DNA of 64,000 bases from Thermohalobacter berrensis (GCF_003609645.1 NZ_MCIB01000001.1:62001-126000); one strand, 5' to 3'. Positions 45,059 through 55,788 are shown, counted from the stretch's first letter. Notes: generated by a model not told the origin, from the sequence alone. Program-made: numbers and translations.

Positions 45059-45664
45059 ATGGAAAAAGGATTATTGATAGTTGTTTCAGGACCATCAGGT
45101 GCAGGAAAAGGGACTATATGTAAAGAGTTATTAAATAGAAATAAAGAAATAACCCTTTCAGTCTCGGCTACTACTAGGAAGCCAAGAGTAGGAGAAAAAG
45201 ATGGGGTTAATTATCATTTTATAGATGAAAAAACCTTTGAAAAAATGATTGAGAATGATGAATTTCTAGAATATGCTAAGGTTTATAGTAACTATTATGG
45301 TACACCTAAGAAATTTGTATTAGAAAAGCTTAATAAAGGTGAAGATGTACTATTGGAAATAGACATACAAGGTGCCTTAAATGTGAAAAAAATATATCCA
45401 GATGGTGTTTTTATATTTATATTACCTCCTTCTATGGAGGAACTAAAAAAGAGGATAGAAAAAAGAGGTACAGAAACAGAAGAATCCCTACAAGAAAGAT
45501 TTGGGAGTGCATATAAGGAAGTTGAATATGTTAAACAATATGATTATGCAGTTGTAAATGATGAGGTAGATTCTGCTGTAAATAAAGTAGAATCAATTAT
45601 TATTGCTGAAAAAGCAAGAGTAGACAGACAAAAAGATATAATAAATAAATACAAGGAGGTATAA
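45059..45664 (+). CDS. gmk: Guanylate kinase
   Basis: Phosphorylates GMP to GDP. The 201-residue protein has P-loop SGPSGAGKGTI (about 10-20), the GMP-binding SATTRKPRVGEKDGVNYHF, and LLEIDIQGA. Its last codons contain the SD (AAGGAGGT) for rpoZ, whose ATG lies one base after the gmk stop. Confidence 0.97.
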   Translation: MEKGLLIVVSGPSGAGKGTICKELLNRNKEITLSVSATTRKPRVGEKDGVNYHFIDEKTFEKMIENDEFLEYAKVYSNYYGTPKKFVLEKLNKGEDVLLEIDIQGALNVKKIYPDGVFIFILPPSMEELKKRIEKRGTETEESLQERFGSAYKEVEYVKQYDYAVVNDEVDSAVNKVESIIIAEKARVDRQKDIINKYKEV

Positions 45665-45665
45665 T

Positions 45666-45875
45666 ATGTTATATCCCTCAATTAATGATTTATTAAAGAA
45701 AGTTGATAGTAGATATTCTTTAGTTATGGTTGTATCAAAAAGGGCTAGACAATTGGTAGATGGTGAAGAGGCTTTAGTAGATGTAGATACAAATAAATCT
45801 GTTACAAAGGCTATCCATGAGGTTGCAGATGGTAAGATTGAATATGAAAAGCCTAATGTTAATGGATATAAATAA
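45666..45875 (+). CDS. rpoZ: DNA-directed RNA polymerase subunit omega
   Basis: Omega helps assemble RNA polymerase around beta'. The 69-residue protein opens MLYPSINDLLKKVDSRYSLV, with the family core VVSKRARQLVDG and KSVTKAIHEVADGKI. Tightly coupled to gmk (one base) and followed 14 bp later by coaBC. Confidence 0.95.
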   Translation: MLYPSINDLLKKVDSRYSLVMVVSKRARQLVDGEEALVDVDTNKSVTKAIHEVADGKIEYEKPNVNGYK

Positions 45876-45889
45876 TGAGGTGATTTAAT

Positions 45890-47089
45890 TTGCTACATAA
45901 TAAAAATATAGTTATGGGTGTTACAGGTGGAATAGCAGCATATAAAGCAGTTGATGTAGTAAGCAGACTTAAAAAGCTTAATGCAAATATTGATATAATA
46001 ATGACTGAATCAGCCGCTAAGTTTGTAACACCTTTAACTTTTCAGACACTTTCTCAAAACAAAGTAACAGTTGATATGTTCGAAAGACCTAGAAACTGGG
46101 ATGTTGAACATATATCGTTAGCTAAAAAAGCGGATATATTTTTAATAGCACCTGCAACAGCTAACATAATAGGAAAAGTAGCAAATGGAATAGCTGATGA
46201 TATGCTCTCTACGACTATTATGGCAACTAAGTCTAAAGTAGTTTTTGCTCCAGCAATGAATACCAATATGTACAATAATCCAATTTTTAAGAGTAATATG
46301 GAAAAACTTAAAGGTTTAGGATATGAGTTTATAAAAACTGGTTCAGGAAGATTAGCTTGTGGTGATTATGGTGAAGGTAAAATGGCTGAACCAGAAGAAA
46401 TAGTCGAATATGTTGTCAATAAATTTGCAAATAATGATTTAAAAGGTAAAAAAGTTGTTGTGACAGCAGGTCCTACAATTGAACCACTTGATTTAGTTAG
46501 ATATTTGACTAATTATTCAAGTGGTAAAATGGGGTATTTATTAGCAGAAGAAGCAAAACAAAGAGGAGCAGATGTTATTTTAATAAGTGGGCCCACTAAT
46601 ACTAATCCACCTTGTGGAATAAAATTTGTGGAAGTAAAAACAACTAATGAAATGTTTAATGCTGTTGGAAAATATTTTAATGATTGTGATGTTTTAATTA
46701 AAGCGGCGGCTCCACTAGATTATAGACCAGTAAATGTTCAAGATAAAAAGATAAAAAAAGATAAAGACCAGATAAACATACAATTTATAAAAAATCCTGA
46801 TATTTTAGCTCATTTTGGAAATAAAAAGAAAAATCAAATAGTTGTCGGGTTTGCAGCAGAAAGTGAGCAAGTTATTCAGTATGCACAAGAGAAACTTAAT
46901 AAGAAAAATCTTGATTTAATTATTGCTAATGATATATCAAAAAAAGATGCTGGATTTAGAGCTGATACCAATATAGTATCAATAATAGATAGAAAAAGTA
47001 GAATTGAAGAATATCCAAAGATGACTAAAAAAGAACTTTCAAAGATAATTATAGATAAAATAATTTCAATTTTAAAGAGTAAAAGCTAG
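45890..47089 (+). CDS. coaBC: Bifunctional phosphopantothenoylcysteine decarboxylase / synthetase
   Basis: Two consecutive steps of coenzyme A synthesis. CoaC domain (about 1-185): GVTGGIAAYK, LIAPATANIIGKVANGIADD, FAPAMNTNMY and the catalytic Cys in RLACGDYGEGKMAEP. CoaB domain (about 190-399): VVTAGPTIEPLDLVRYLTNYSSGKMG, IKAAAPLDYRP and ANDISKKDAGF. TTG start with SD GAGGTGA; no ATG fits. Its stop codon lies in a hairpin before priA. Confidence 0.96.
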   Translation: MLHNKNIVMGVTGGIAAYKAVDVVSRLKKLNANIDIIMTESAAKFVTPLTFQTLSQNKVTVDMFERPRNWDVEHISLAKKADIFLIAPATANIIGKVANGIADDMLSTTIMATKSKVVFAPAMNTNMYNNPIFKSNMEKLKGLGYEFIKTGSGRLACGDYGEGKMAEPEEIVEYVVNKFANNDLKGKKVVVTAGPTIEPLDLVRYLTNYSSGKMGYLLAEEAKQRGADVILISGPTNTNPPCGIKFVEVKTTNEMFNAVGKYFNDCDVLIKAAAPLDYRPVNVQDKKIKKDKDQINIQFIKNPDILAHFGNKKKNQIVVGFAAESEQVIQYAQEKLNKKNLDLIIANDISKKDAGFRADTNIVSIIDRKSRIEEYPKMTKKELSKIIIDKIISILKSKS

Positions 47090-47116
47090 GTATAGCTATC
47101 TATACCTAGCTTTTAA
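47081..47116 (+). terminator. Hairpin (weak terminator) between coaBC and priA
   Basis: Perfect 15-bp stem aaaagctaggtatag / ctatacctagctttt, loop ctat, but only a four-base T-run, so partial termination is likely. Confidence 0.55.
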
Positions 47117-47150
47117 AAATTAAGGATATTACCTGTCTTGAAAGGTTGAT

Positions 47151-49628
47151 ATGATGAACAAAAGACTTTTTGCTGATGTGATAGTGGATAATAAAAGTAC
47201 AAAAACTGATAGACCATTTAGTTATTTAATACCTGATGAACATAAATTTACTATAAAAAGAGGAATGAGGGTCCTAGTTCCATTTGGATTTGGGAATAAA
47301 CTAGTTGAAGGAATAGTAGTAAATGTTAAAAATAGCTCTGATGTTGATATAAGTAAGGTAAAAAGCATAGAGGAAATAATTGGTAACAAACCGATTCTAA
47401 CAGAAGAGATGCTAAAACTAGGAATTTGGATGAAAAATAAATATTTAGCTCAATATATAGATGTTTTCAAAACTATTATGCCTACTGGAATTTCTAAAAA
47501 GTTAAAGCAATATGTAAGTTTAAATAATGGTATTAGCTTTGAGGAAATAAAAAATATCAAATCAGAAAATCAAAAAAAAATATTAAAGTATTTATATGAT
47601 AATGGTGAAAGTAGTGTAGATATTTTAAAAAATAAATTAAAAATAAAAAATATTTCTTCAAGTATAAAAGCACTTGAAAAAAAGAATTTAATAACTATAA
47701 GAAGTATTTTAGCCTCTGAAGTTAAGAAAAAATATAAGAAATTTGTTTTTAGAAATTTTAATACATTTAATATACAAAAGGTGTTACAAAATATAAATAA
47801 AAGAGCCTTTAAACAACTAGAGATAATTAAATTTATGTGTAATAATGAATCAGTAGCATTAAATGATTTAATGATAAAAACCGAAAGTTCTCTTTCATCT
47901 GTTAAATCTTTAGAAAATAAAGGATATATAAAAATAGTAGAAAAGGAAATTAAGAGAAATCCAATAAATAAAAAAATACCTAGAACAAAAAAATTAGAAT
48001 TAACAGAAGAACAGAAAAACTGTGTTGATACCATTTATAAAGATATTTCTGAAGGAAAAAATAATACATTTTTAATTCATGGGGTAACAGGAAGTGGTAA
48101 AACAGAAGTTTATCTACAACTTATAGAAAAAATGTTACAAAAAGAAAAACAGTCTATTGTATTAGTACCAGAAATATCCTTAACTCCCCAAACTGTTGAG
48201 AGGTTTGTAGGAAGATTTGGAGATAAAGTAGCTGTTTTACATAGCAAACTTTCATTAGGGGAGAGATATGACGAGTGGAGAAAGATTAGAGAGGGTAAAG
48301 TAAAGATTGTTGTAGGTGCAAGGTCTGCAATATTTGCTCCTTTTGATAATTTAGGACTTATAATTATTGATGAAGAACATGAAACAAGCTATAAATCTAG
48401 TATGAGCCCTAAATATGATGCAATTGAAGTAGCTCAAAAGAGATGTGAACTGGAAAATGCTACTTTAATCTTAGGTTCTGCTACACCTTCAATAGAAACT
48501 TATTATAAAGCTCAGCAAGGTGAAATTAAGCTTTTAACACTTTCTAAAAGGATTAACAATAGAAAAATGCCACCAATTGAAATTATAGATATGAAAGAAG
48601 AATTAGATAATGGTAATAAATCTATATTTAGCAAGAGCCTTTATGAGGCTATAAAAGAAAATTTACAAAACAAAAAACAAACTATATTATTTTTAAATAG
48701 AAGGGGTTTTTCTACATTTATATCTTGTAGAAAATGTGGTTATGTTGCTAAATGCAATAAATGTGATATTTCTCTTACTTATCATTTATCTGAAAATATT
48801 TTAAAGTGCCACTACTGTGGGTTAGCTAAAAAACCACCAACAATTTGTCCGGAATGTAAAAGTAAATACATAAAATATTTTGGAGTAGGAACACAAAAGG
48901 TAGAAGAAATTGTTAAGAGGACATTTCCAAAGGCTAGAGTTGCAAGGATGGATGTTGATACAACAATTAGAAAGGGAAGCCATCAGAAAATATTAGATAA
49001 AGTTAAAAATGGAGATGTAGATATATTAATAGGAACACAGATGATATCTAAAGGCTTAGATTTTCCTAATGTTACCCTAGTCGGAATTATTGCTGCAGAT
49101 ATTACTTTAAACTTACCAGATTTCAAATCTGCAGAGAGAACTTTTCAATTGATTACTCAGGTTGGTGGAAGAGCAGGAAGGGGAGAAACAGAAGGTAGAG
49201 TAATTCTTCAAACCTATGAACCTGAACATTACAGTATAAAAACAGCTAAAGAACATGATTATATAAATTTTTATAATAAAGAAATTGCTATTAGGAAAGA
49301 ATTTGATTATCCACCATTTGTTGATATAATAAATATAATAATGGCAGATACAGATGAAAAAAAACTTTATAATACATGCTACAAAACTATTGATATATTG
49401 AAAGAAAAAATAGGTTATGAGAAAATAAAAAATGGTAATATAAAAATTTTAGGACCACATCCTGCTCCAATTTCAAAAATTAAAGGTTATCATAGATGGC
49501 AAGTTTTAATTAAGTGTAAAGGTAATCATTTAGCTTTTCTTAAAAAAATAATTAAAAAGGTTTTTATTAATACTACTTATGAAAATATAAAAGTCAGTAT
49601 AGATATAAATCCAAATTCAATACTATAA
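47151..49628 (+). CDS. priA: Primosomal protein N', replication restart helicase PriA
   Basis: PriA recognises abandoned forks and reloads the replisome. The 825-residue protein has the 3'-DNA-binding domain (about 1-110), a Lys/Asn-rich winged-helix linker (about 125-280), helicase domain with Walker [13 protein letters not shown] (about 312) and DEEHETSYK (about 414), eight cysteines of the zinc-binding insert ([14 protein letters not shown]...CHYCG...CPEC, about 525-570), and motif [15 protein letters not shown] 47151 and 47154 are both possible. Confidence 0.97.
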   Translation: MMNKRLFADVIVDNKSTKTDRPFSYLIPDEHKFTIKRGMRVLVPFGFGNKLVEGIVVNVKNSSDVDISKVKSIEEIIGNKPILTEEMLKLGIWMKNKYLAQYIDVFKTIMPTGISKKLKQYVSLNNGISFEEIKNIKSENQKKILKYLYDNGESSVDILKNKLKIKNISSSIKALEKKNLITIRSILASEVKKKYKKFVFRNFNTFNIQKVLQNINKRAFKQLEIIKFMCNNESVALNDLMIKTESSLSSVKSLENKGYIKIVEKEIKRNPINKKIPRTKKLELTEEQKNCVDTIYKDISEGKNNTFLIHGVTGSGKTEVYLQLIEKMLQKEKQSIVLVPEISLTPQTVERFVGRFGDKVAVLHSKLSLGERYDEWRKIREGKVKIVVGARSAIFAPFDNLGLIIIDEEHETSYKSSMSPKYDAIEVAQKRCELENATLILGSATPSIETYYKAQQGEIKLLTLSKRINNRKMPPIEIIDMKEELDNGNKSIFSKSLYEAIKENLQNKKQTILFLNRRGFSTFISCRKCGYVAKCNKCDISLTYHLSENILKCHYCGLAKKPPTICPECKSKYIKYFGVGTQKVEEIVKRTFPKARVARMDVDTTIRKGSHQKILDKVKNGDVDILIGTQMISKGLDFPNVTLVGIIAADITLNLPDFKSAERTFQLITQVGGRAGRGETEGRVILQTYEPEHYSIKTAKEHDYINFYNKEIAIRKEFDYPPFVDIINIIMADTDEKKLYNTCYKTIDILKEKIGYEKIKNGNIKILGPHPAPISKIKGYHRWQVLIKCKGNHLAFLKKIIKKVFINTTYENIKVSIDINPNSIL

Positions 49629-49641
49629 AGGAGATGATAAT

Positions 49642-50094
49642 ATGGCAATAAGACAACTAAGATTTAAGGGAGATCCAATATTAAGAAAAAAGTCAAGAGA
49701 AGTAACTAAAATTGATGATAGGATAAAAATTCTTTTAGAAGATATGTTAGAGACAATGTATAAAGAAGAAGGTGTAGGGTTAGCTGCACCACAGGTTGGT
49801 ATATTAAGAAGAGTTGTTGTAATTGATGTTGGGGATGGTCCAATAAAGCTTATAAACCCAGAAATAATAGAAGAAGATGGAGAAAAAATTGATGAGGAAG
49901 GATGTTTAAGTGTACCAGGTGAATCAGGAAAAGTAAAACGACCTGCAATGGTTAAAGTTAAATATTTAGATGAAAATGGTGAAGAACAAATAATAGAAGG
50001 AACAGGACTATTAGCAAGAGCATTATGTCATGAAATAGACCATCTAAATGGAATACTTTTCATTGATAAAATTATAGAAGCTGATGAAGAATAG
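49642..50094 (+). CDS. def: Peptide deformylase
   Basis: Removes the formyl group from new proteins. The 150-residue metalloenzyme has all three motifs: [10 protein letters not shown] (about 44-53), EGCLSVPG (about 90) and CHEIDHLNG (about 132). SD AAAGGAGATG. Next to fmt, which installs the formyl group on initiator tRNA. Confidence 0.97.
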   Translation: MAIRQLRFKGDPILRKKSREVTKIDDRIKILLEDMLETMYKEEGVGLAAPQVGILRRVVVIDVGDGPIKLINPEIIEEDGEKIDEEGCLSVPGESGKVKRPAMVKVKYLDENGEEQIIEGTGLLARALCHEIDHLNGILFIDKIIEADEE

Positions 50095-50105
50095 AGGTGT
50101 TAATT

Positions 50106-51035
50106 ATGAAGGTAGTTTTTATGGGTACTCCAGATTTCGCAGTTCCTACATTAGAAAAAATATATAATGAAGGTTATGATATTCCCTTAGTAATAACTCA
50201 ACCTGATAGACCTAAAGGAAGGGGAAAAAAGTTATCTTCACCTCCTGTGAAGATTAAAGCTAAGGAGCTTGGTCTTGATGTATATCAACCACAAAATGTT
50301 AATGATAAAGAATGCATTACACAATTAGAAAAAATTTCTCCTGATGTTATTGTAGTTATTGCATATGGACAAATTCTAAAAGAGGATTTATTAAATTTAC
50401 CTAAGTATGGATGTGTAAATGTACATGCATCTTTATTACCAAAGTATAGAGGGGCAGCACCAATTAATTGGGTAATTATAAATGGTGAGAAAAAAACAGG
50501 AATTACTACTATGTACATGGATAAAGGCCTTGATAGTGGAGACATTCTTTTAAAAGAGGGAATAGACATAAGGGAAGATGAAACTGCAGGTGAATTACAC
50601 GATAGGTTAATGTATCTAGGTGCTGATGTTTTAGTAGAAACTTTAAGAAAGATAGAGAATGGTACATTAGAAAGAATACCACAAGATCATGATAAGGCAA
50701 CATATGCACCTATGATGGATAGGAAACTTGGAAAAATAGATTGGGAAAAAAGTGCAGAAAAAATAAAAAATTTAGTTAGGGGAACATACCCATGGCCAGG
50801 GGCCTATACAAATTACAAAGGAAAAAAGGTGAAAATTATTGAAGTAGATGCAATAGATCAATTTAAAGAAGGTGAGCCTGGAAAAGTAGTAAAAGTTAGC
50901 GATGAAGGTATATATGTAAATGCTAAGGAAGGATGCATTGTTATTAAGAGACTACAATTCCCCAATAAGAGAAAAATGACTATAAGACAATACCTACTAG
51001 GAAATTCATTTGAGGAAGATGTAATATTACAGTAA
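50106..51035 (+). CDS. fmt: Methionyl-tRNA formyltransferase
   Basis: Formylates initiator Met-tRNA. The 309-residue protein opens KVVFMGTPDFAVPTLE, has TQPDRPKGRGKKL, the 10-formyl-THF site VNVHASLLPKYRGAAPINW (about 105-123) and the C-terminal tRNA-binding domain. ATG 50106 is six bases after SD GAGGTGT; GTG 50097 lies inside the SD. Confidence 0.97.
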   Translation: MKVVFMGTPDFAVPTLEKIYNEGYDIPLVITQPDRPKGRGKKLSSPPVKIKAKELGLDVYQPQNVNDKECITQLEKISPDVIVVIAYGQILKEDLLNLPKYGCVNVHASLLPKYRGAAPINWVIINGEKKTGITTMYMDKGLDSGDILLKEGIDIREDETAGELHDRLMYLGADVLVETLRKIENGTLERIPQDHDKATYAPMMDRKLGKIDWEKSAEKIKNLVRGTYPWPGAYTNYKGKKVKIIEVDAIDQFKEGEPGKVVKVSDEGIYVNAKEGCIVIKRLQFPNKRKMTIRQYLLGNSFEEDVILQ

Positions 51036-51050
51036 CAAGGTGTGAAATAT

Positions 51051-51803
51051 ATGAAAAGGGATGAAAAGAATTTTTTTACGTTACTTTTAACTATCATTTT
51101 TATATTAATTGGAGTGATTGGTCTAAATATTTACTTTCTATCTTTTAAAGAAGTAGAGACGTTGAAAATAATTTTGATAATTATTACAGCAACAATAGGT
51201 ATATTTACTTTTGCAATTATCTGGAGTATATTTATAATATATAGGGTAATAAATGGCAAAAAAATATCAGCCTCTAATTATAGAGCCATAAAAAGCCTAA
51301 TGGGAGTTTTATTTCCAATATTAATTGGAATATCAAAAATCTTTAAAATAGATAAAAATTCAATAAGAAGAGTTTTTGCTGAAGTAAATAATTTTTTAGT
51401 AATGACAAAAAATATTAAAGTAAGGAATAATGAAATATTAATTTTGTTACCACACTGTTTACAAGATTCAAAATGTGAATATAAAATTACAAATGATATA
51501 AATAATTGTAGAAGATGTGGAAAATGCGATATAGATTCTATTATAGAAATATGTAATAAATATAATGTAAAAGCAATTGTTGCCACTGGAGGAACACTAG
51601 CTAGAGAATGGATAAAAAAAACAAAGCCAAAGGCTATTATAGCAGTTGCGTGTGAAAGGGATTTAGCAAGTGGTATAAATGATGTTAAAATATTACCTGT
51701 GTATGGAATAACAAATGAAAGACCAAATGGACCTTGTTTTGATACAAAAGTAGATGTTAGAAAAATAGAAAATGCAATAAAAGACTTTTTAAAGGAGGGG
51801 TAG
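51051..51803 (+). CDS. DUF116 domain-containing membrane protein
   Basis: A 250-residue protein with two N-terminal membrane segments (FFTLLLTIIFILIGVIGLNIYFL and IILIIITATIGIFTFAIIWSIF) and a soluble DUF116 domain with a cysteine pattern: LLPHCLQDSKCEYKI, then CRRCGKCDIDSI, AVACERDLASG and GPCFDTKVD. The cysteines could hold a metal or Fe-S cluster. No function is established for the family. ATG 51051 follows SD AAGGTGTG; GTG 51042 overlaps it. Confidence 0.85.
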   Translation: MKRDEKNFFTLLLTIIFILIGVIGLNIYFLSFKEVETLKIILIIITATIGIFTFAIIWSIFIIYRVINGKKISASNYRAIKSLMGVLFPILIGISKIFKIDKNSIRRVFAEVNNFLVMTKNIKVRNNEILILLPHCLQDSKCEYKITNDINNCRRCGKCDIDSIIEICNKYNVKAIVATGGTLAREWIKKTKPKAIIAVACERDLASGINDVKILPVYGITNERPNGPCFDTKVDVRKIENAIKDFLKEG

Positions 51804-51806
51804 TTA

Positions 51807-52508
51807 ATGTACCCATTTTTCTGGTTTGACCCTACAATGATTCTTTTATTACCAGCTATAATATTTGCTATGTATGCACAAGGAAAGGTTACTTCTACTT
51901 TTAGGAGATATTTAAGAGTTGGTAGTAGGTCAGGATATACAGGCGCTCAAGCTGCAAGAAATATACTAGACCGCAATGGTCTACATGATGTTAGAATTGA
52001 AATGATAGGTGGTAACTTAACAGACCATTATGACCCTAGAAGTAAGGTATTAAGATTGTCAAGGAACGTTTATAATGGCACATCGATTGCGTCAATTGGA
52101 GTTGCTGCCCATGAAGCAGGTCATGCAATTCAACATGCTAAAGGATATTACCCGTTAATATTAAGAAACAATATAGCTCCAATTGCAAGTTTTAGTTCTA
52201 GATTTGTATGGTTTTTAATATTTGCAGGGTTGTTTATACCTGGAATAGAAATATTTGGATTTAATCTTTTGCATCTAGGAATATTATTATACCTAGCTGT
52301 AATTGCATTTCACGTTGTTACATTACCAGTTGAATTTAATGCAAGTAATAGGGCAATTGCCCAACTAGAAGCTGGAATATTATCAAGAGAAGAAATAAGA
52401 CCTGCTAAAAAGGTATTAAATGCAGCAGCATTAACTTATGTAGCAGCAACATTAACTGCAATAGCACAACTTATGAGATTAATTTTAATTAGTAGTAGAA
52501 GAGATTAA
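51807..52508 (+). CDS. Zinc metallopeptidase, YugP family
   Basis: A 233-residue membrane peptidase with an N-terminal hydrophobic segment, the zinc motif GVAAHEAGHAIQHA (HEAGH, about residues 92-105), two to three further membrane segments and the third-ligand region LPVEFNAS, which fits the DUF2268-like zinc-ligand Glu. It starts 4 bp after the DUF116 gene with SD AAGGAGGGG. The substrate is unknown. Confidence 0.9.
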   Translation: MYPFFWFDPTMILLLPAIIFAMYAQGKVTSTFRRYLRVGSRSGYTGAQAARNILDRNGLHDVRIEMIGGNLTDHYDPRSKVLRLSRNVYNGTSIASIGVAAHEAGHAIQHAKGYYPLILRNNIAPIASFSSRFVWFLIFAGLFIPGIEIFGFNLLHLGILLYLAVIAFHVVTLPVEFNASNRAIAQLEAGILSREEIRPAKKVLNAAALTYVAATLTAIAQLMRLILISSRRD

Positions 52509-52550
52509 AGGGGGTTTTCCCCTTTTATTTTTTTGATGGAGGTATGAAAT

Positions 52551-53897
52551 ATGGGTAAAAATTCTCGTCAGATTGCACTTAGGGTTTTGTATGAAATAAA
52601 TGAAAAAAAAGCATACTCAAATATATCTTTAAATAAAAATATTGATTATGATGTAGGAAATATTGATGATTCTTTTATTAGAGAGTTAGTTTATGGAGTC
52701 TTAGAAAATAGATTATATATAGACCATATTATTAAGCAATTTTCTAAGGTTAAATTTAAAAAGATTTCACCTATGATAAGAGAAATATTAAGAATGGGGA
52801 TTTATCAAATAATTTTTATGGATAGAATACCTGATAGTGCTGCTTGTAATGAATCTGTAAAATTAGCCAAGAAATATGGGCATAGAGGTGTTTATGGGTT
52901 TGTAAATGGGGTCTTAAGAAATATTGTAAGAAACAAAAACAATATTAAGTTACCTAATAAGAGTAAAAAGCCTATTGAACATCTATCATTAAAATATTCC
53001 CATCCTAAATGGATGGTTGAAAGGTGGATAGCAGAGTATGGCTTTGATTTTACTGAGAGCTTACTAGCAGAAAATAATAAGAAGCCTAAACTAAATATTA
53101 GAGTAAATACATTAAAAATCACAAGGGAAGAGCTTATGGATATTTTAGAGAGAAAGGGGTTAGAAGTACAAAAAACTAAGTATGCTAATGATGGTATTAT
53201 AGTTGAAAACCCGAAAAAAATAACAAATTTAGAAGAATTTAAAAATGGATTTTTTCAAATACAAGATGAAAGCTCTATGCTAGTTGCTCAGATAATGGAA
53301 CCTAAGGAGGACAGTTTAGTTGTAGATGTTTGTAGTGCCCCAGGTGGCAAGGCTACACATCTTGCTCAAAAAATGAATAATAAAGGGAAAATAATTTCTA
53401 GAGATATATATGACCATAAATTAAACTTAATAAATAAAAGTGCTAAAAGATTAGGAATAGATATTATAGATACAGAAAAATTTGATGCATTAAAAATAGA
53501 TGAAAAATTAATAGGAAAGGCTGATTTTTGTTTAGTTGATGCTCCTTGTTCAGGATTGGGATTATTGAGGAGAAAACCTGATATAAGATGGAATAAAAAT
53601 AGAGATGACCTAAAAGAGATTGCTTCTTTACAATATAAAATTTTAAAGAATGCTAGTAAATACTTAAAACCTGAAGGAACATTAATATATAGTACTTGTA
53701 CTATTGAAAAAGAAGAAAATATAGAGTTAGTTAAAAGATTCTTAGAAAAAAATAGTAACTTTAAGTTAATAGGATTTGATCATTTAATTAATTATAAAGA
53801 AAACTTAGATACTCTTAAGGATGGATATATAGAATTATATCCTCATATTCATAGAACAGATGGCTTTTTTATTGCAAAGTTAATAAAATTAAGTTAA
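52551..53897 (+). CDS. rsmB: 16S rRNA (cytosine-967-C5)-methyltransferase RsmB
   Basis: Methylates C967 of 16S rRNA. The 448-residue protein has an N-terminal NusB-like RNA-binding domain (about 1-150; LVYGVLENRLYIDHII) and a SAM methyltransferase domain: DVCSAPGGKATHLA (about 260), the first conserved Cys in VDAPCSGLGLLRRKPD (about 328) and the catalytic motif IYSTCTIEKEEN (about 380). SD GGAGGT. Followed by rlmN. Confidence 0.96.
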   Translation: MGKNSRQIALRVLYEINEKKAYSNISLNKNIDYDVGNIDDSFIRELVYGVLENRLYIDHIIKQFSKVKFKKISPMIREILRMGIYQIIFMDRIPDSAACNESVKLAKKYGHRGVYGFVNGVLRNIVRNKNNIKLPNKSKKPIEHLSLKYSHPKWMVERWIAEYGFDFTESLLAENNKKPKLNIRVNTLKITREELMDILERKGLEVQKTKYANDGIIVENPKKITNLEEFKNGFFQIQDESSMLVAQIMEPKEDSLVVDVCSAPGGKATHLAQKMNNKGKIISRDIYDHKLNLINKSAKRLGIDIIDTEKFDALKIDEKLIGKADFCLVDAPCSGLGLLRRKPDIRWNKNRDDLKEIASLQYKILKNASKYLKPEGTLIYSTCTIEKEENIELVKRFLEKNSNFKLIGFDHLINYKENLDTLKDGYIELYPHIHRTDGFFIAKLIKLS

Positions 53898-53918
53898 TAG
53901 ATAAAAATATACATAGTA

Positions 53919-53927
53919 TGATATAAT
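53919..53927 (+). promoter_or_regulatory. Candidate internal promoter before rlmN
   Basis: An extended -10 box TGATATAAT at 53919-53927 without a good -35, within the rsmB-rlmN gap. Confidence 0.35.
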
Positions 53928-53959
53928 TAAAAGATGAAATTATGGATTGGAGGGATTTT

Positions 53960-55003
53960 TTGAATAAGATAGATTTAAAATCCTTCAACTTAGAAGAATT
54001 AAAAAAACTAATGGTTGAAATTGGCGAAAAATCATTTAGAGGACAACAAATTTTTAACTGGATTCATCAGAAGAATGTTGAATCCTTTCAAGATATTACT
54101 GTCCTCAGTAAGGAGTTAAGGGACAAGCTAGAGAACAAATATAAAATAACTAATCTAAAAATATTTAAAAGATTTGATTCTAAAATAGATAATACTAAAA
54201 AATATCTATTTTTATTGGAAGATGGAAATATTATTGAAAGTGTAATGATGGAATATAAACATGGAGTTAGTGTATGTTTGTCTACTCAAGTAGGCTGTAA
54301 AATGGGATGTACATTTTGTGCATCTACTAAAGATGGCCTTATAAGAAATCTAACTACTGGGGAAATTCTTGATCAAGTCTATAAAATTCAAAAAGATTTA
54401 AATATAAAAGTTAGTAATATAGTTTTAATGGGAAGTGGAGAACCACTAGATAATTATGAAAATGTATTAAAATTTTTAAGAATTATAAATCATAAACATG
54501 GTCAAAACATTGGCTATAGACATATAACTTTATCTACTTGTGGAATTGTACCAAATATTTATAAGTTAGCAGATGAAAAGCTACCAATCACCTTGTCAAT
54601 TTCACTTCATGCTACTAATGATAATGAAAGAAAAAAAGTAATGCCTATAACATATAAATATAGCATATCAGAGGTAATAAAAGCATGTAAATATTATATA
54701 GAGAAGGTAAACAGAAGAGTTACATTTGAATATACACTTATCAAAGGAGTTAATGATACTAAAGAAAATGCTAAAAAATTAGCTAATTTATTAAAGGGAA
54801 TGTTATGTCATGTAAACTTAATTCCCCTTAATCCAATAAAAGAAGTAGACTATAGAAGTTCTAACAAAAAATCAGTTAAAAATTTTAAAAGGGAATTAGA
54901 GAACAGAGGAATTAAAGCTACAATAAGAAGAGAAATGGGTAGAGATATTAATGCAGCATGTGGACAGTTAAGACGGAAATATATGGAATCAAAAAAGGAT
55001 TAA
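53960..55003 (+). CDS. rlmN: Dual-specificity 23S rRNA/tRNA adenine-C2 methyltransferase RlmN
   Basis: Radical SAM enzyme methylating A2503 of 23S rRNA and A37 of some tRNAs. It has the cluster motif CKMGCTFCAS (CX3CX2C), GSGEPLDNYE, the SAM/methyl Cys region near the C-terminus (AACGQLR) and the N-terminal accessory domain (KSFRGQQIFNWIHQK). TTG 53960 is chosen: SD GGAGGG lies six bases upstream and the product then begins MNKIDLKSFNLEEL, as in relatives; the in-frame ATG 53942 has no SD and precedes it. Confidence 0.94.
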   Translation: MNKIDLKSFNLEELKKLMVEIGEKSFRGQQIFNWIHQKNVESFQDITVLSKELRDKLENKYKITNLKIFKRFDSKIDNTKKYLFLLEDGNIIESVMMEYKHGVSVCLSTQVGCKMGCTFCASTKDGLIRNLTTGEILDQVYKIQKDLNIKVSNIVLMGSGEPLDNYENVLKFLRIINHKHGQNIGYRHITLSTCGIVPNIYKLADEKLPITLSISLHATNDNERKKVMPITYKYSISEVIKACKYYIEKVNRRVTFEYTLIKGVNDTKENAKKLANLLKGMLCHVNLIPLNPIKEVDYRSSNKKSVKNFKRELENRGIKATIRREMGRDINAACGQLRRKYMESKKD

Positions 55004-55039
55004 CTGGAAAAGGATTTTTCTATATGGTGAGGTGAGTTT

Positions 55040-55774
55040 ATGCAAGTAGGTGTATGTACTGATGTTGGGGAAATAAGAAAAATTAATCAAGATTCTTTTT
55101 TCTATTCAGATTTAGATCAATTTCCACTATTTGTTGTAGCAGATGGTATGGGAGGTCATAATGCAGGTGAAGTAGCAAGTCGCAGAGCAGTTGAAATAGT
55201 TAAAAAAATATTTTATGATAATAAAGAAAAATTATTAAATAACGATATTGAAGTATCAGAATTTATTAAGAATACTCTAAAAAAAGCAAATTTAATAGTC
55301 TATGAAGAAGCACAGAAAAAAGAAGAATGTTATGGTATGGGAACAACAGTAACTATGGCTTATATATATGATAATCGACTATTTATTGGACATATTGGTG
55401 ATAGTAGAGCCTATTTATTTAGGAATAATGAGTTAATACAATTAACACAGGATCATTCATTGGTTGCTGAGTTAGTAAGAAAAGGGAGTATTACAAAGGA
55501 AGAGGCTATTAATCATCCCCAAAAGAATATTATAACTAGAGCCTTAGGGACGGAAGAAGATATAGAGATAGATATTATTAGTAAGGATTTAATAGAGAAT
55601 GATATTATATTATTATGTACAGATGGGTTAACTAATATGGTTAGTGAAGAGAGAATAAAAGAAATTTTACTTTTAAATAAAAATTTACAAGATGCATGTG
55701 ATGAGTTAACAAAAACTGCTAATGATTTAGGTGGTTTTGATAATACAACTGTGATGTTAATAGGAATTGAGTAG
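55040..55774 (+). CDS. prpC: PP2C-type Ser/Thr protein phosphatase (PrpC/Stp)
   Basis: Dephosphorylates PrkC and its substrates. The 244-residue PPM phosphatase has the metal-binding aspartates in VADGMGGHNAGE (about 34-45), GDSRAYLF, LLCTDGLTNMV (about 195) and GGFDNTTVML (about 232). SD GGTGAGG. Paired with prkC, 14 bp downstream. Confidence 0.96.
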   Translation: MQVGVCTDVGEIRKINQDSFFYSDLDQFPLFVVADGMGGHNAGEVASRRAVEIVKKIFYDNKEKLLNNDIEVSEFIKNTLKKANLIVYEEAQKKEECYGMGTTVTMAYIYDNRLFIGHIGDSRAYLFRNNELIQLTQDHSLVAELVRKGSITKEEAINHPQKNIITRALGTEEDIEIDIISKDLIENDIILLCTDGLTNMVSEERIKEILLLNKNLQDACDELTKTANDLGGFDNTTVMLIGIE

Positions 55775-55788
55775 AAAGAGGTGAAGAA

